Assembly: GCF_026898115.1 (NCBI RefSeq)
Contig: NZ_CP114036.1
Span: forward strand, 248,001-312,000
Direction: 5' to 3'
DNA from: Streptomyces sp. S465
Lineage (GTDB): Bacteria > Actinomycetota > Actinomycetes > Streptomycetales > Streptomycetaceae
DNA: 64,000 nt
Under the pieces are notes generated by a model. The model was not told the origin of the DNA. It made no database searches and worked only from the letters and a program-made list of their open reading frames with translations. Both the position numbers and the translations under genes were made by a program. Positions 1 through 7,784 of the stretch are shown here, in pieces. Positions within the stretch are counted from its first letter, which is position 1. Each line of letters starts with the position of its first letter.

Positions 1-330
1 GCCGTCGACGTCCGGCAGGGGCAACGAGGCGAACAGGCCGAAACGGCCCGGGTGCTCGCGTACGGTCTCGGCGCCTGCCTCGTTGACCTCACGGGCCAGG
101 CGGCGGGCGGCGGTGTCGTCGCCGAAGTGGATGCCCGGGGAGGAGATCGAGAGCATCGCGGTCTCGATGGCGCAGCGGTCCATCAGCTCCAGGTGGGCGG
201 TGGCCGACCAGGTGGGCCAGGCGGGGACGCCGTCGGGGAGTTCGTGCCCGGCGGCGCGCGCCTGGCGGACGTAGGAGTCGGTGACGAAGTGGGCGTGGAC
301 GTCGAGGTATCCAGGGGTGTCGCAGGACAT
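1..330 (-). CDS. Amidohydrolase (ACMSD-like), N-terminal part, runs off left edge
   Basis: The visible 110 codons start at ATG 328-330 and stay open to position 1. The N-terminus carries the metal-binding HxH of the amidohydrolase 2 superfamily (DVHAHF, residues about 10-15), followed by a second stretch typical of these enzymes (SISSPGIHFGD). Relatives are metal-dependent decarboxylases or hydrolases acting on small cyclic carboxylates; the substrate cannot be told from the fragment. It lies 123 bp downstream of the cupin gene on the same strand and probably shares its transcript. The C-terminal two thirds, with the remaining metal ligands, are outside the window. Confidence 0.75.
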   Translation of the reverse strand, partial: MSCDTPGYLDVHAHFVTDSYVRQARAAGHELPDGVPAWPTWSATAHLELMDRCAIETAMLSISSPGIHFGDDTAARRLAREVNEAGAETVREHPGRFGLFASLPLPDVDG

Positions 331-453
331 GGGCCCTTCCGGTGTCTTCGGCGGACGGTGCGGGGGGGCGGTGCGGGCGACTCGGCACGTGCTACCGGGG
401 TGTCCGTGCCGATCAGTGGCCGGCGAACGGCGCCTTCGGACAGGCGTGGTCGC

Positions 454-1014
454 TCAGCCGCCGGTGCGCCACTGGTGGTCGGGCAGGAAGCGCACGTCGT
501 ACTGGCGCGGCACGCTGGCGAACGCATGCGGCTCCGGCACGAACGGCTCCTGGGGGAGGCCGAGTTCGGCCGTGGGCGTGCCGAGGTTCTCGAAGAACCG
601 CTCGAAGGTTCCGCCGGGGCCCGCGGCCACGCCCACGATGCGGCTGTGATGGCGCTCGATGCGGTAGGCGTGCGGGCAGTTCTTGGGGACGAACCCGAAG
701 TCACCACTGGTGAGCAGCTTCTCGTACTGCTCGCCCGCCAGGTCCTCGACGAACAGGCGCACCGCGCCGTCGGTGATGTAGAAGACCTCGTAGGTGTCCG
801 GGTGGGAGTGAGCGGGAATGGTGTCGCCCTTGGGGCCCTCGCAGGTGAAGAAGTTGAAGGTGTTTTCGGTCTGCTCACCACCGGCGTAGATGGTGAACAG
901 GTCCGTGAAGAGGTGGGCGCGGTCCCCCATGCCCTTCTCGATGAAGTAGGGCCGGCCCGGCTCGGGCGGGATGCGGGAGCTCTGGCGGTAACGGGTGGCG
1001 AACTCGATCGTCAT
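454..1014 (-). CDS. Cupin-domain protein, quercetin 2,3-dioxygenase-like
   Basis: 186 aa. A single cupin barrel with both signature motifs: motif 1 contains H69, H71 and E76 (AHSHPDTYEV) and motif 2 contains P110 and H115 (VPKNCPHAYR), giving the usual 3-His/1-Glu metal site. Length and motif spacing resemble quercetinase-like or other single-cupin dioxygenases. The ATG at 1012-1014 is preceded by AGGAAGG, and longer in-frame reading upstream has no such site. It is divergent from the AraC regulator and followed by an amidohydrolase, suggesting a small catabolic unit in which the cupin oxidises an aromatic or enol substrate. The substrate is inferred only from the family. Confidence 0.8.
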   Translation of the reverse strand: MTIEFATRYRQSSRIPPEPGRPYFIEKGMGDRAHLFTDLFTIYAGGEQTENTFNFFTCEGPKGDTIPAHSHPDTYEVFYITDGAVRLFVEDLAGEQYEKLLTSGDFGFVPKNCPHAYRIERHHSRIVGVAAGPGGTFERFFENLGTPTAELGLPQEPFVPEPHAFASVPRQYDVRFLPDHQWRTGG

Positions 1015-1072
1015 GGCGATCCTTCCTGAGGGCGGGTCACGGCTCGTGGGTCGGTGGCGCTTCCCGCCGGCC

Positions 1073-1110
1073 AATCTAGGACGGGCGGGTGGGAGCGGCC
1101 GGCGTAGACT
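1073..1110. promoter_or_regulatory. Divergent promoter region, cupin / AraC regulator
   Basis: The 106-bp gap between the two divergent starts holds two -10-like hexamers: TAGATT on the minus strand (complement of 1073-1078) and TAGACT on the plus strand (1105-1110, 10 bp before the AraC ATG). No clear -35 boxes are visible. The position suits autoregulation by the AraC protein. Confidence 0.4.
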
Positions 1111-1120
1111 CGGGCAGGCG

Positions 1121-2026
1121 ATGAAGAAAAACGGACAGATCGCGGCCGACCGAGCGGCGACCGGCATCCCGGCCGTGTCGTACCGCCCGACACCCGGTCG
1201 GCCACCCGGTCTGGAAGTCCTCGACCTTCCCGGACTCGCCGCCCGCGCCGACGAGCGGGGGCTGCCCCTCACCATGCCCGCGCGTCCGGCCTTCCACCTG
1301 ATCGTCGCGGTGCGCGGCGGGCGCCTGGAGTGCTCGGTGGACCTCACCTCGTACACACTGAGCGCGGGCGACTGGCTGTGGGTGTGGCCAGGGCAGGTGC
1401 TCCGGTTCCCGGACGGAGCCGGTGCCGGCGACGCCACCGCGCTGGTCTTTCCGTCCGGCTTCCCCAGTGCGGCGACGGACGCTCTCATCCGGGACGGCGA
1501 GGACATCCCGCACCGTCTCATCACACCGGACCCGCCCCGTCAGGCCGCCTTGCTCGGCCTCCTGGACGCGCTGGTGGCGGAGCACGCCGAGCTGTCCGGC
1601 CTGGCGCTGGAGGCATACCTCGAGACACTGCGCAACCTGCTGTCGGTGATCGTCATCCGGCTGGTCCATCTCGCCGACCCGCGACGGCGGAGGGACTCCG
1701 GCAGCAGCGAACCGTTCCACCGGTTCCGGCGGGCTGTCGAGGAGGACTTCCACCGCACCCACCGCGTGGAGGACTACGCCGCCCGGCTCGGCTACAGCGC
1801 CCGCACCCTCACCCGTGCCACCCGGGCCGCCGTCGGCTGCGGCGCCAAGCGCTACATCGACGACCGGGTGGTGCTGGAGGCGAAACGCCTGCTCGTCCAC
1901 ACCTCGCTGGCGCAGGCCGTCATCGGCGAGCGCGTCGGATTCGCCCTCCCGACGGTCTTCAGCGCGTTCTTCCACCGGCGCACCGGTATGACGCCGACCG
2001 AGTTCCGGTCGGTGGCCAGACCCTGA
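1121..2026 (+). CDS. AraC-family transcriptional regulator
   Basis: 301 aa. The C-terminal third (about residues 205-298) is a double-helix-turn-helix AraC DNA-binding domain: the first helix pair lies around VEDYAARLGYSARTLTRATR and the second ends in the characteristic FHRRTGMTPTEFR. The N-terminal part looks like a cupin-type effector-binding domain (AraC_binding_2 style, 'RPAFHLIVAVRGG...CSVDL'). Start chosen at ATG 1121, 10 bp after a -10-like TAGACT; a longer frame upstream overlaps the divergent cupin. It probably controls the divergent cupin-amidohydrolase unit. Confidence 0.85.
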   Translation: MKKNGQIAADRAATGIPAVSYRPTPGRPPGLEVLDLPGLAARADERGLPLTMPARPAFHLIVAVRGGRLECSVDLTSYTLSAGDWLWVWPGQVLRFPDGAGAGDATALVFPSGFPSAATDALIRDGEDIPHRLITPDPPRQAALLGLLDALVAEHAELSGLALEAYLETLRNLLSVIVIRLVHLADPRRRRDSGSSEPFHRFRRAVEEDFHRTHRVEDYAARLGYSARTLTRATRAAVGCGAKRYIDDRVVLEAKRLLVHTSLAQAVIGERVGFALPTVFSAFFHRRTGMTPTEFRSVARP

Positions 2027-2035
2027 GCAGCGGTC

Positions 2036-2054
2036 CTCGGCGACTGTCGCCGAG
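2036..2054. terminator. Hairpin between convergent AraC and DMT genes
   Basis: Arms CTCGGCGA and TCGCCGAG separated by 3 nt, starting 9 bp after the AraC stop. No T-run follows, as is usual for GC-rich terminators. Confidence 0.4.
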
Positions 2055-2131
2055 ATCGGCGCAGAAATCGGTGCTGTTCGACGGCGCCTTCGACGGGCCG
2101 GGAGCGGTGGTCGCGCGGGACGCGATGTCCC

Positions 2132-3034
2132 TCACCCCTCTCCCCGCGGATCTCCGCCGCCACGTGGACCAGCATCTGCCGGCCGGACCCCGGACGGCAT
2201 CGCCGGGTGGCGGCCGAGCACGACGACCCCCGCCACCACGGCGAGCAGACCCCCCGCCTGCCAGGCCAGCGCGGCAGGGTCGAGACGCAGCCGGTCGCCG
2301 AGGAAGCCGACGCCGCAGACGATCCCGGCCAGGGGCTCGGCCGCGGTGAGGCCCGGCAGGGACATCCGCAGCGGACCGGTCTCGAAAGCGCTCTGCACCA
2401 GCATGAGCCCGGTCACCGCGAGCGCGACGATCGTGTAGGGCTGCCAGCTCGTCACCACCGCCATCACACCGCCGGCGCCGAACAACTCGCTCGACATCCG
2501 GGTCAGCGCGTCCTGTAGGCCGTACAGCACACCCGCCGCGGCAGCCAGGAACGGCGGCTCCTCCGCCAGGCGCAGATGGCGAGCGACCACGACCAGCGCG
2601 AGCGCCGTGGCCAGCACACCGCCGAAGACCAGCCAGAACCGCAGCGCGCCGATCTCCGCCCTGGAGCCGCCGGCCGGCCGGCCGGCCAGCATGAACGCCG
2701 CCACCCCACCGCTGAGCAGCACCACGCCCGCCCATCCCGACCAGCCCAGACTCTGACCGCTGAGCCGCCGGGCCAGGGCCATGGCGAACAGCAGATTGGT
2801 GGCCAGCAGCGGCTCGACCATGGACACATCGCCCTGGGCGAGTGCCAGCGCCCCGAAGATCTGGCCGACCACCATGCAGCCGATGCCGGCCAGCCACACC
2901 CGGTCATGGAGCAGGTCGAGGAGCAGCCGGAAGGACAGCAAGTCGGCCAGGGGCGCGCTCTGCGCCGCGTGCTGCTGCAGCACGAAACCCAGTCCGAGCA
3001 GGCAGGCGGCGGTGAGTCCGTACGCGTAGACCAC
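2132..3034 (-). CDS. DMT-superfamily (EamA-like) membrane transporter
   Basis: 300 aa, with about nine to ten hydrophobic segments across nearly the full length and a short hydrophilic Gly/Pro/Arg-rich tail. The two-fold repeat of DMT transporters is visible: each half contains a conserved patch before a helix (GDVSMVEPLL in half one, GPLRMSLPGLTAAEPLAG in half two). The start is probably the codon at 3032-3034 (VYAYGL...). It lies 121 bp downstream of a related transporter on the same strand. Substrate unknown; family members export metabolites or amino-acid derivatives. Confidence 0.8.
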   Translation of the reverse strand: MVYAYGLTAACLLGLGFVLQQHAAQSAPLADLLSFRLLLDLLHDRVWLAGIGCMVVGQIFGALALAQGDVSMVEPLLATNLLFAMALARRLSGQSLGWSGWAGVVLLSGGVAAFMLAGRPAGGSRAEIGALRFWLVFGGVLATALALVVVARHLRLAEEPPFLAAAAGVLYGLQDALTRMSSELFGAGGVMAVVTSWQPYTIVALAVTGLMLVQSAFETGPLRMSLPGLTAAEPLAGIVCGVGFLGDRLRLDPAALAWQAGGLLAVVAGVVVLGRHPAMPSGVRPADAGPRGGGDPRGEG

Positions 3035-3155
3035 GCTGCCACATCCCGTTCGATGGAGTTACTCGCCGCCCGGCGCAGCGGACTGTCCGCCCACGTCGGC
3101 ACACGGGAGGTACCCCGCGACCGCGCGGCGGATGCCTCGCCGTGCCCCTCCTCGG

Positions 3156-4085
3156 CTATCTTTCGCCCGGTTGCCGGTGACCGTCCCTCGATGGTGTGAC
3201 GGAGGGAAGGTCCCCGTCGCCCAGCAGGTCGGAGCGTGCCAGCACGAGCACGGAGAAGGCCAGCAGCGCACCGCCGGCCATCGCGAGCAGCAGATATGTG
3301 CCGCCCCGCACCCGCTCGCCGAACACCGCGACCGCCCACATGACGGAGACGAGCGGATCGGACAGCGTGAGAGCGGGCTGGGCGGCGATCAGGCGCCCGG
3401 CATGCATCGCCGACTGGAGCAGGAACATCGCCACCAGGCCGGAGACGGCCATCGCGTAGACCTCCCACCCGGTCAGGACGGCCCCGATGCCGTGCCCCAG
3501 CCGGAGCGTCATCGCCTTGACGAACGCGGCCGTCATCCCGAACTGGCACCCCGCGGCCAGTCCGAACCCCGCCGCCCGCCGGGCGCTGCCCACACGCTGG
3601 TCCGTCGCGATGTCACCGCGGCGTGCCCACTCGAACGCCGCGAGCGTCAACGCCTCCGTGGCGCCGGTCGCCATCAGCCAGACCTGCCACGGCACGGATC
3701 CGGGTGGGCCCGAAGAGGGGGCCAGAAAGTACAGGACCGCGGCCAGTCCGGCCGACATCCCCAGGCAGGCGGCCCACTCGCGGTGCCGCAGCGGCGCGTG
3801 GAAAACGCGTGCCGCGATCATCAGGGTCAGGGGCAGTTCGAAGGCGAGGATCGGTGCCACCACGGACAGCTGCCCGCGGTGCAGCGCCGCCGCCTGGAGC
3901 AGGAATCCCGCGATCACCCCCAGCACCCCGGCCACCCACACCGGGCGGCGCAGCAGCTGCGTGATCAGCTGCGGCTTCAGCTCGAACTCGACAGGGACTT
4001 CCCGGTTCGCCTTCCGTTGCAGCACCGACGCCACGGCGTTGGCGCATGCCGCCAGCACCGACAACACGTACGTCAGCACGGCCAT
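3156..4085 (-). CDS. DMT-superfamily membrane transporter
   Basis: 309 aa from the ATG at 4083-4085, which has GAGG 8 nt upstream; a GTG three codons earlier (4094) is too close to that site. About ten hydrophobic helices, with paired DMT motifs (GQLSVVAPIL near residue 75 and GRLIAAQPALTLSDPL in the second half). It is a divergent paralogue of the next gene downstream, so the two may be a tandem duplication or subunits of a paired small-molecule transporter. No regulator is adjacent. Confidence 0.8.
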   Translation of the reverse strand: MAVLTYVLSVLAACANAVASVLQRKANREVPVEFELKPQLITQLLRRPVWVAGVLGVIAGFLLQAAALHRGQLSVVAPILAFELPLTLMIAARVFHAPLRHREWAACLGMSAGLAAVLYFLAPSSGPPGSVPWQVWLMATGATEALTLAAFEWARRGDIATDQRVGSARRAAGFGLAAGCQFGMTAAFVKAMTLRLGHGIGAVLTGWEVYAMAVSGLVAMFLLQSAMHAGRLIAAQPALTLSDPLVSVMWAVAVFGERVRGGTYLLLAMAGGALLAFSVLVLARSDLLGDGDLPSVTPSRDGHRQPGER

Positions 4086-4261
4086 GAAGTGCACCTCGTG
4101 ACGCTGGAGCCGTACCTCCCCGGGGAGCCCGCCCCCGGTGCGGGGGATGCCTCCAATCTACGGGCCCGCGGCCACCCGGGCTCCCCGGCGGGCGGTCCCC
4201 GCCGGGCTGGGCCGCTGCGGTGTCACTCCGGGGCGACGACGCCTCCCGCGGGTGCGGCGGA

Positions 4262-4510
4262 GGTGTCCGGTCGGTGACCAGGACGTCGGCGAGCGAGAGG
4301 TCGCCCAGTGTCATTCGGCGGACAGGCCCCCGCAGCCGAGGATCAGGACGTCGAGGTGGACGTGCGGCCGCTCCTGCGCGGCGCTGATCACTGTCAGGTC
4401 GTCCCGGTGCGCGCATTGCGCGGCGACAGCGGCGCAGGTGGTACCGGTGCCGATGCCGACGGCGGCGGCCGCCCTCGACGAGGGCGGCCGCCGCGCGGGC
4501 GATCCTGGAC
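4262..4510 (-). pseudogene. Decayed DeoR-family regulator fragment (effector domain only)
   Basis: Three pieces of one protein can be read on the minus strand in three frames. IARAAAALVEGG lies at about 4470-4508. VGIGTGTTCAAVAAQ followed by DDLTVIS and DVLILGCGGLSAE* covers about 4311-4465. LGDLSLADVLVTDR lies at about 4265-4305. Their order and motifs match the C-terminal sensor domain of DeoR-type sugar-phosphate regulators (GTGTT phosphate-binding turn, TVISN-like and VLVTD strands). The HTH half is missing. Two frameshifts and an internal deletion make function impossible. Confidence 0.65.
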
Positions 4511-4554
4511 GGAGCCCTTCCCGACCATGGTCACCCTGGGCGTGGTCGGGTCGC

Positions 4555-4770
4555 CGTGCCGCAGGACATCTGCGTCCCCCTGCCGGACACCGTCCCGCTG
4601 GAGACCGGCGCCCTGCCGGAGCCTGCCGGGGTCGCGGTGCACGCTCTGCAACGCGCGGGCTACGCGGTCGCCGGGAGCGGTGATCGTCAGCGGGGCCGGG
4701 CCGGCCGGCATGATCGTGGCACACCTGGCACACCTCATGGGCGCCGCGTACGTGATCGTCGGCGGGCAGT
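4555..4770 (+). pseudogene. Zinc-type alcohol dehydrogenase fragment (middle part)
   Basis: A short plus-strand stretch reads CVPLPDTVPLETGALPEPAG then VAVHALQRAG, the usual sequence before the Rossmann fold of medium-chain sorbitol/alcohol dehydrogenases. After a frameshift near 4680 it continues as VIVSGAGPAGMIVAHLAHLM, the NAD-binding GxGPxG turn. N-terminal zinc domain and C-terminus are absent. It faces away from the DeoR fragment, so the two look like relics of a divergent regulator/dehydrogenase pair. Confidence 0.6.
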
Positions 4771-4794
4771 CCCGGCCGGCAGGCCGGCCGGGAC
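4769..4794. terminator. GC-rich hairpin after the KDG operon
   Basis: Perfect 11-bp arms GTCCCGGCCGG and CCGGCCGGGAC with a 4-nt loop, 9 bp past the stop of the minus-strand MFS remnant at 4804. Suited to end the KDG operon transcript. Confidence 0.6.
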
Positions 4795-4803
4795 GCTGGG
4801 TTC

Positions 4804-5208
4804 TCAGGTTCTCGAGGCGAGTGCCGTGCGGTCCGCACCGTCGAGCTCCCCGGAGTCCTCTCGCTCGGCGCGGGTGCGCGGTGAGCGGGCCAGGGCGAGG
4901 CCCAGCACCGTCAGTGCCTGGCAGGCGATGACGAAGCCGACGACCAGCCAGGGCCCGTCGGCCACGGCCACGAGCGCGGTGGCGATGAAGGGGGTGGTGC
5001 CTCCCAGGACCATCACGTTCAGCTCACGGGAGAAGGCGATCGCGGTGAAGCGGTAGCGGGTCTCGACGAGCGGTCCGAAGACCAGCGCTGATGCCACGCC
5101 GTACAGGGCGAAGTCGTACCACTCGATGACGGTGCCGATGGAACTGGCGACGACGACTCGTCTGATGGCTTTCAGGTCGACTTCGGGCGCGGAGGGTGTG
5201 TGGGTCAT
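4804..5208 (-). pseudogene. MHS-type MFS transporter with large internal deletion
   Basis: 134 aa, against about 430-450 aa for the metabolite:H+ symporter family. The first 50 residues are the N-terminal cytoplasmic segment and helix 1 (VVASSIGTVIEWYDFALYG is the family hallmark). The sequence then jumps in frame to what is normally the last helices (YRFTAIAFSRELNVMVLGG onward, then a hydrophobic helix and a charged tail). Some ten helices are missing, so transport is not expected. It is the last gene of the KDG operon and was presumably its sugar-acid permease. The open frame is kept, suggesting one clean deletion. Confidence 0.75.
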
Positions 5209-5320
5209 GGGGACTCTCTTCAGGATCGCCTTGCGGATCTCACCGTTGAAGTGCAGTGCGACGCCGCTGTCCGGGGGTGCGGCTGGTGCGGCTCTCGGGG
5301 GCGGGAGGTTCCCGCGGCGG

Positions 5321-5989
5321 TCAGGACAGGGGTGAGCGGGGCCCTGCCGTGTAGGACGGTGTTTCTCGTCGCACGGGGCTCACCGCCTCCCGCAGCCGGG
5401 GAAGGGCGGCGGGGTCGGCCAGCGCCGACCCCACGGCGACGGCGGCGCACCCTGCCGACAGGAAGCCGGCGGCGTTGTGCGCACCGATGCCTCCGGTGGC
5501 GACGAAGTGCACATCGGGGAACGGCGCGCGGTGCGCGGTGATCCAGCCCGTGCCGAGCTGCTCCGCGGGGAACGCCTTGAGCCAGGTCAGGCCGGTGGCG
5601 GTGGCGTTGGCGATGTCGGTGGCGGTGGCGACGCCCGGCAGGTGGGGCAGCCGGGCCTGGGCGGAGGCCTCGACGACCTCCGGATGCAGACCGGGGGCCA
5701 CGGTGAAGGCGGCGCCGATGTCCTGGACCTGCCGCAGGCGTCGCGCGGTGGTGACCGTGCCGGCCCCGACCTGCTTGCCGTGGGCGCGGGCCGCTTCGAC
5801 GGCGGCCTCCAGGGAGGGCAGGGCCGATTCGGACTGTACGGGGATTTCGACGAGTGTGACGCCGAAGTCCCAGGCGCGGCGGCACAGTTCGACGGTGGTG
5901 GCCGGGTCCTGGCCGCGGAAGATGCCGATCACGGGGATGGCGGCCAGGTGCCGGGCGAAGAAGCCGTTGCTGAGGTCGGCGGCGGTCAT
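5321..5989 (-). CDS. eda: 2-dehydro-3-deoxy-phosphogluconate (KDPG) aldolase
   Basis: 222 aa. A class I (Schiff-base) KDPG/KHG aldolase that splits KDPG into pyruvate and glyceraldehyde-3-phosphate. Visible family marks are the N-terminal IPVIGIFRG, the catalytic Glu in LVEIPVQS, GAGTV, the Schiff-base Lys in LKAFPAE, and the C-terminal ATGGIGAHN and AVGSAL phosphate-binding loops. Its ATG overlaps the IclR stop by 4 bp (ATGA), so the two are translationally coupled. With the KDG kinase upstream it completes the lower part of a hexuronate or sugar-acid pathway. Confidence 0.88.
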   Translation of the reverse strand: MTAADLSNGFFARHLAAIPVIGIFRGQDPATTVELCRRAWDFGVTLVEIPVQSESALPSLEAAVEAARAHGKQVGAGTVTTARRLRQVQDIGAAFTVAPGLHPEVVEASAQARLPHLPGVATATDIANATATGLTWLKAFPAEQLGTGWITAHRAPFPDVHFVATGGIGAHNAAGFLSAGCAAVAVGSALADPAALPRLREAVSPVRRETPSYTAGPRSPLS

Positions 5990-6738
5990 GGGGTGTTTCC
6001 TTTCCAGCCCAGTTCGGTGCTGATCTGCTGGGCGGCCGAGCGGAATTCGTCGAGATGGCCGCGGAGTTCGGCGAGCGGGGCGACCGCGGCCAGGGCGGTG
6101 ACGGAGATGCCATGGGTGACCTTGCCCCGGGCGTCGAAGACGGGCACGGCGACGCAGTTGATGTAGCCCTCGTGTTCGCCGTTGTCCTCCGCCCAGCCGC
6201 GGGCGCGGGTCTCCCGCAGATCCGCGACGAGGGACTCGCGGCTGGTGTGTGTGGTGTCGGTGTAGCGCTCGAACGTGGCCTGGTCGAGGATGCGTTCCTG
6301 CGCCGCCGGGTCCTGGTACGCGGTGATCACCTTGGCGACGCCGGCGGTGTGGGTCTGGGCCTGGAGGCCGATGCGGGAGCCCATGGCCACGGTGCCCTTG
6401 CCGTCGACCTTGTCGACGTAGACGACGCGGTCGCCGACGAGTTCACCGAGATGGACCGTGTGGCCGTACCGCGCGGCCAGTTCCTGGAGGACGGGGTGGG
6501 CCAGGGAGCGCGCCTCGACCTGGTCGAGAGCGAGCTGGCCGTAGGCGATGAGCTGGAAGCCCATGGCGTAGTGGCCACCGGCGTCCTTGCGGACGAATCC
6601 GGCCTCCTCCAGGGTCTGGAGGAGTCGCAGAGCCGTCGACTTGTGTACACCGAGGTGTTCGGCGACATCGTTGAGCGAGCGCGGCTGGTGGGAGACGAAG
6701 CCGATGATGTCGATGGCGCGGGCGACGGTCTGCGACAT
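5986..6738 (-). CDS. IclR-family transcriptional regulator
   Basis: 250 aa. The N-terminal winged HTH (about residues 1-65) has the IclR pattern LNDVAEHLGVHKSTALRLLQ. The C-terminal effector domain follows (about 80-245; AVPVFDARGKVTHGISVTAL). IclR proteins of this kind commonly sense keto-sugar acids such as KDG. It sits between the kinase (11 bp upstream) and the aldolase (4-bp overlap), so it is co-transcribed with the genes it likely controls. The paired repeats at 9721-9740 are a candidate target. Confidence 0.87.
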   Translation of the reverse strand: MSQTVARAIDIIGFVSHQPRSLNDVAEHLGVHKSTALRLLQTLEEAGFVRKDAGGHYAMGFQLIAYGQLALDQVEARSLAHPVLQELAARYGHTVHLGELVGDRVVYVDKVDGKGTVAMGSRIGLQAQTHTAGVAKVITAYQDPAAQERILDQATFERYTDTTHTSRESLVADLRETRARGWAEDNGEHEGYINCVAVPVFDARGKVTHGISVTALAAVAPLAELRGHLDEFRSAAQQISTELGWKGNTP

Positions 6739-6749
6739 GAAGGGGTTCC

Positions 6750-7784
6750 TCAGTTCCTGTCCTGGGAGCTGCTGCCGGACTCATCCTCCAGCAAGGTGAT
6801 GACGTCCCCGGCCGCCGGGAGTGTCGTCAGATCGGAGGCGGACGCGAGGACCCGCGAGGCGGCATAGTGTCCGAGTCCCAGCCGCAGGCTCTCCCGCTGT
6901 CCGTGGAGCCAGCCACTCAGCCAGCCGGCCGCGAAGGCGTCTCCTGCGCCGACCGGGTCGACGACGCGGACCCGGCGGGAGGGCATCCGTACGGTGCCGG
7001 CGCCGGTGAAGGAGACCGCCTCGACGGCGGCGTCCTTCACGATGAGGTGTTCCGGCTTGTCGATCAGGGCGCGGACGCTCTCGGCGTCGGTGGTGCCCCA
7101 CAGTGCGGCGGCCTCGTCTCGCCCGACGAAGACGATGTCACTGTGCTGGGCGAGGTCGTACAGCGTGTCCGCGGCCCGCTCACCGGGGGCCGGGGGGCCG
7201 TCACCCGCGCGCTGCCACAGTACGGGGCGGTGGTTGACGTCGAAGCTGACGGGTGTGTTGGGCCAGGGGCGGTCGAACACGATGTGGCGGGTGAGTTCGG
7301 CGCAGCTCGGTGAGAGGGCCGGCAGCACGCCGGACAGGTGGACGACGCGGGGGCTGAGGCTGGTCCATGCCGGGAGGTCGGCGGTGCTCAGGCCGGTGGC
7401 CGCCGATCCGCCGCGGTAGTAGGCGACCTGTGTGCCCTGCGGCGTGGGGTCCTTGAAGTAGACGGCGGTCGGGCGGTGGGGGTCGCGGCGCACCAGAGAG
7501 GTGTCCACTCCGTGACGGGACAGTACGGTGGTGACGATGTCGCCGAGCCGGTCGGTGCCCAGGGCGCCGGCCCAGTGCGTGGGGTGACCGAGTTCGGCGA
7601 GGAGGGCGGCGACGTTGGACTCGGCACCGCCGGGCCTCAGGACGAAGCTGGACTCGGCGTCGAGCCGGCCGCCTTCCTGAGGGGTGACCATCACCATGGT
7701 CTCGCCGATGGTGAGGGCGTCGGTGGTGTGCGGGCGGGTCCGGTTGACCGGGTGGGTCCGGTTCATCGGGTGGGTCCGGTTCAT
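6750..7784 (-). CDS. kdgK: 2-keto-3-deoxygluconate kinase (PfkB family)
   Basis: 344 aa. PfkB/ribokinase fold: GETMVMVTP near the start, the substrate loop LRPGGAESNVA, and the ATP/anion-hole motif VDPVGAGDAFAAGW with the catalytic Asp. The context with KDPG aldolase supports phosphorylation of KDG to KDPG. Three near-identical 18-nt units encode MNRTHP-MNRTHP-VNRTRP at the N-terminus, so two ATGs (7782-7784 and 7764-7766) are possible starts. The first overlaps the upstream dehydrogenase stop as ATGA. The real catalytic domain begins about 24 residues in. Confidence 0.86.
   Translation of the reverse strand: MNRTHPMNRTHPVNRTRPHTTDALTIGETMVMVTPQEGGRLDAESSFVLRPGGAESNVAALLAELGHPTHWAGALGTDRLGDIVTTVLSRHGVDTSLVRRDPHRPTAVYFKDPTPQGTQVAYYRGGSAATGLSTADLPAWTSLSPRVVHLSGVLPALSPSCAELTRHIVFDRPWPNTPVSFDVNHRPVLWQRAGDGPPAPGERAADTLYDLAQHSDIVFVGRDEAAALWGTTDAESVRALIDKPEHLIVKDAAVEAVSFTGAGTVRMPSRRVRVVDPVGAGDAFAAGWLSGWLHGQRESLRLGLGHYAASRVLASASDLTTLPAAGDVITLLEDESGSSSQDRN
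7731..7784 (-). repeat. Three tandem 18-bp repeats at the kdgK start
   Basis: Units 7767-7784, 7749-7766 and 7731-7748 read ATGAACCGGACCCACCCG with few changes (third unit GTCAACCGGACCCGCCCG). The first two each contain an ATG. The expansion is in frame and lies outside the kinase fold, so copy number could vary without damage while changing the distance from start codon to upstream stop. Confidence 0.85.
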
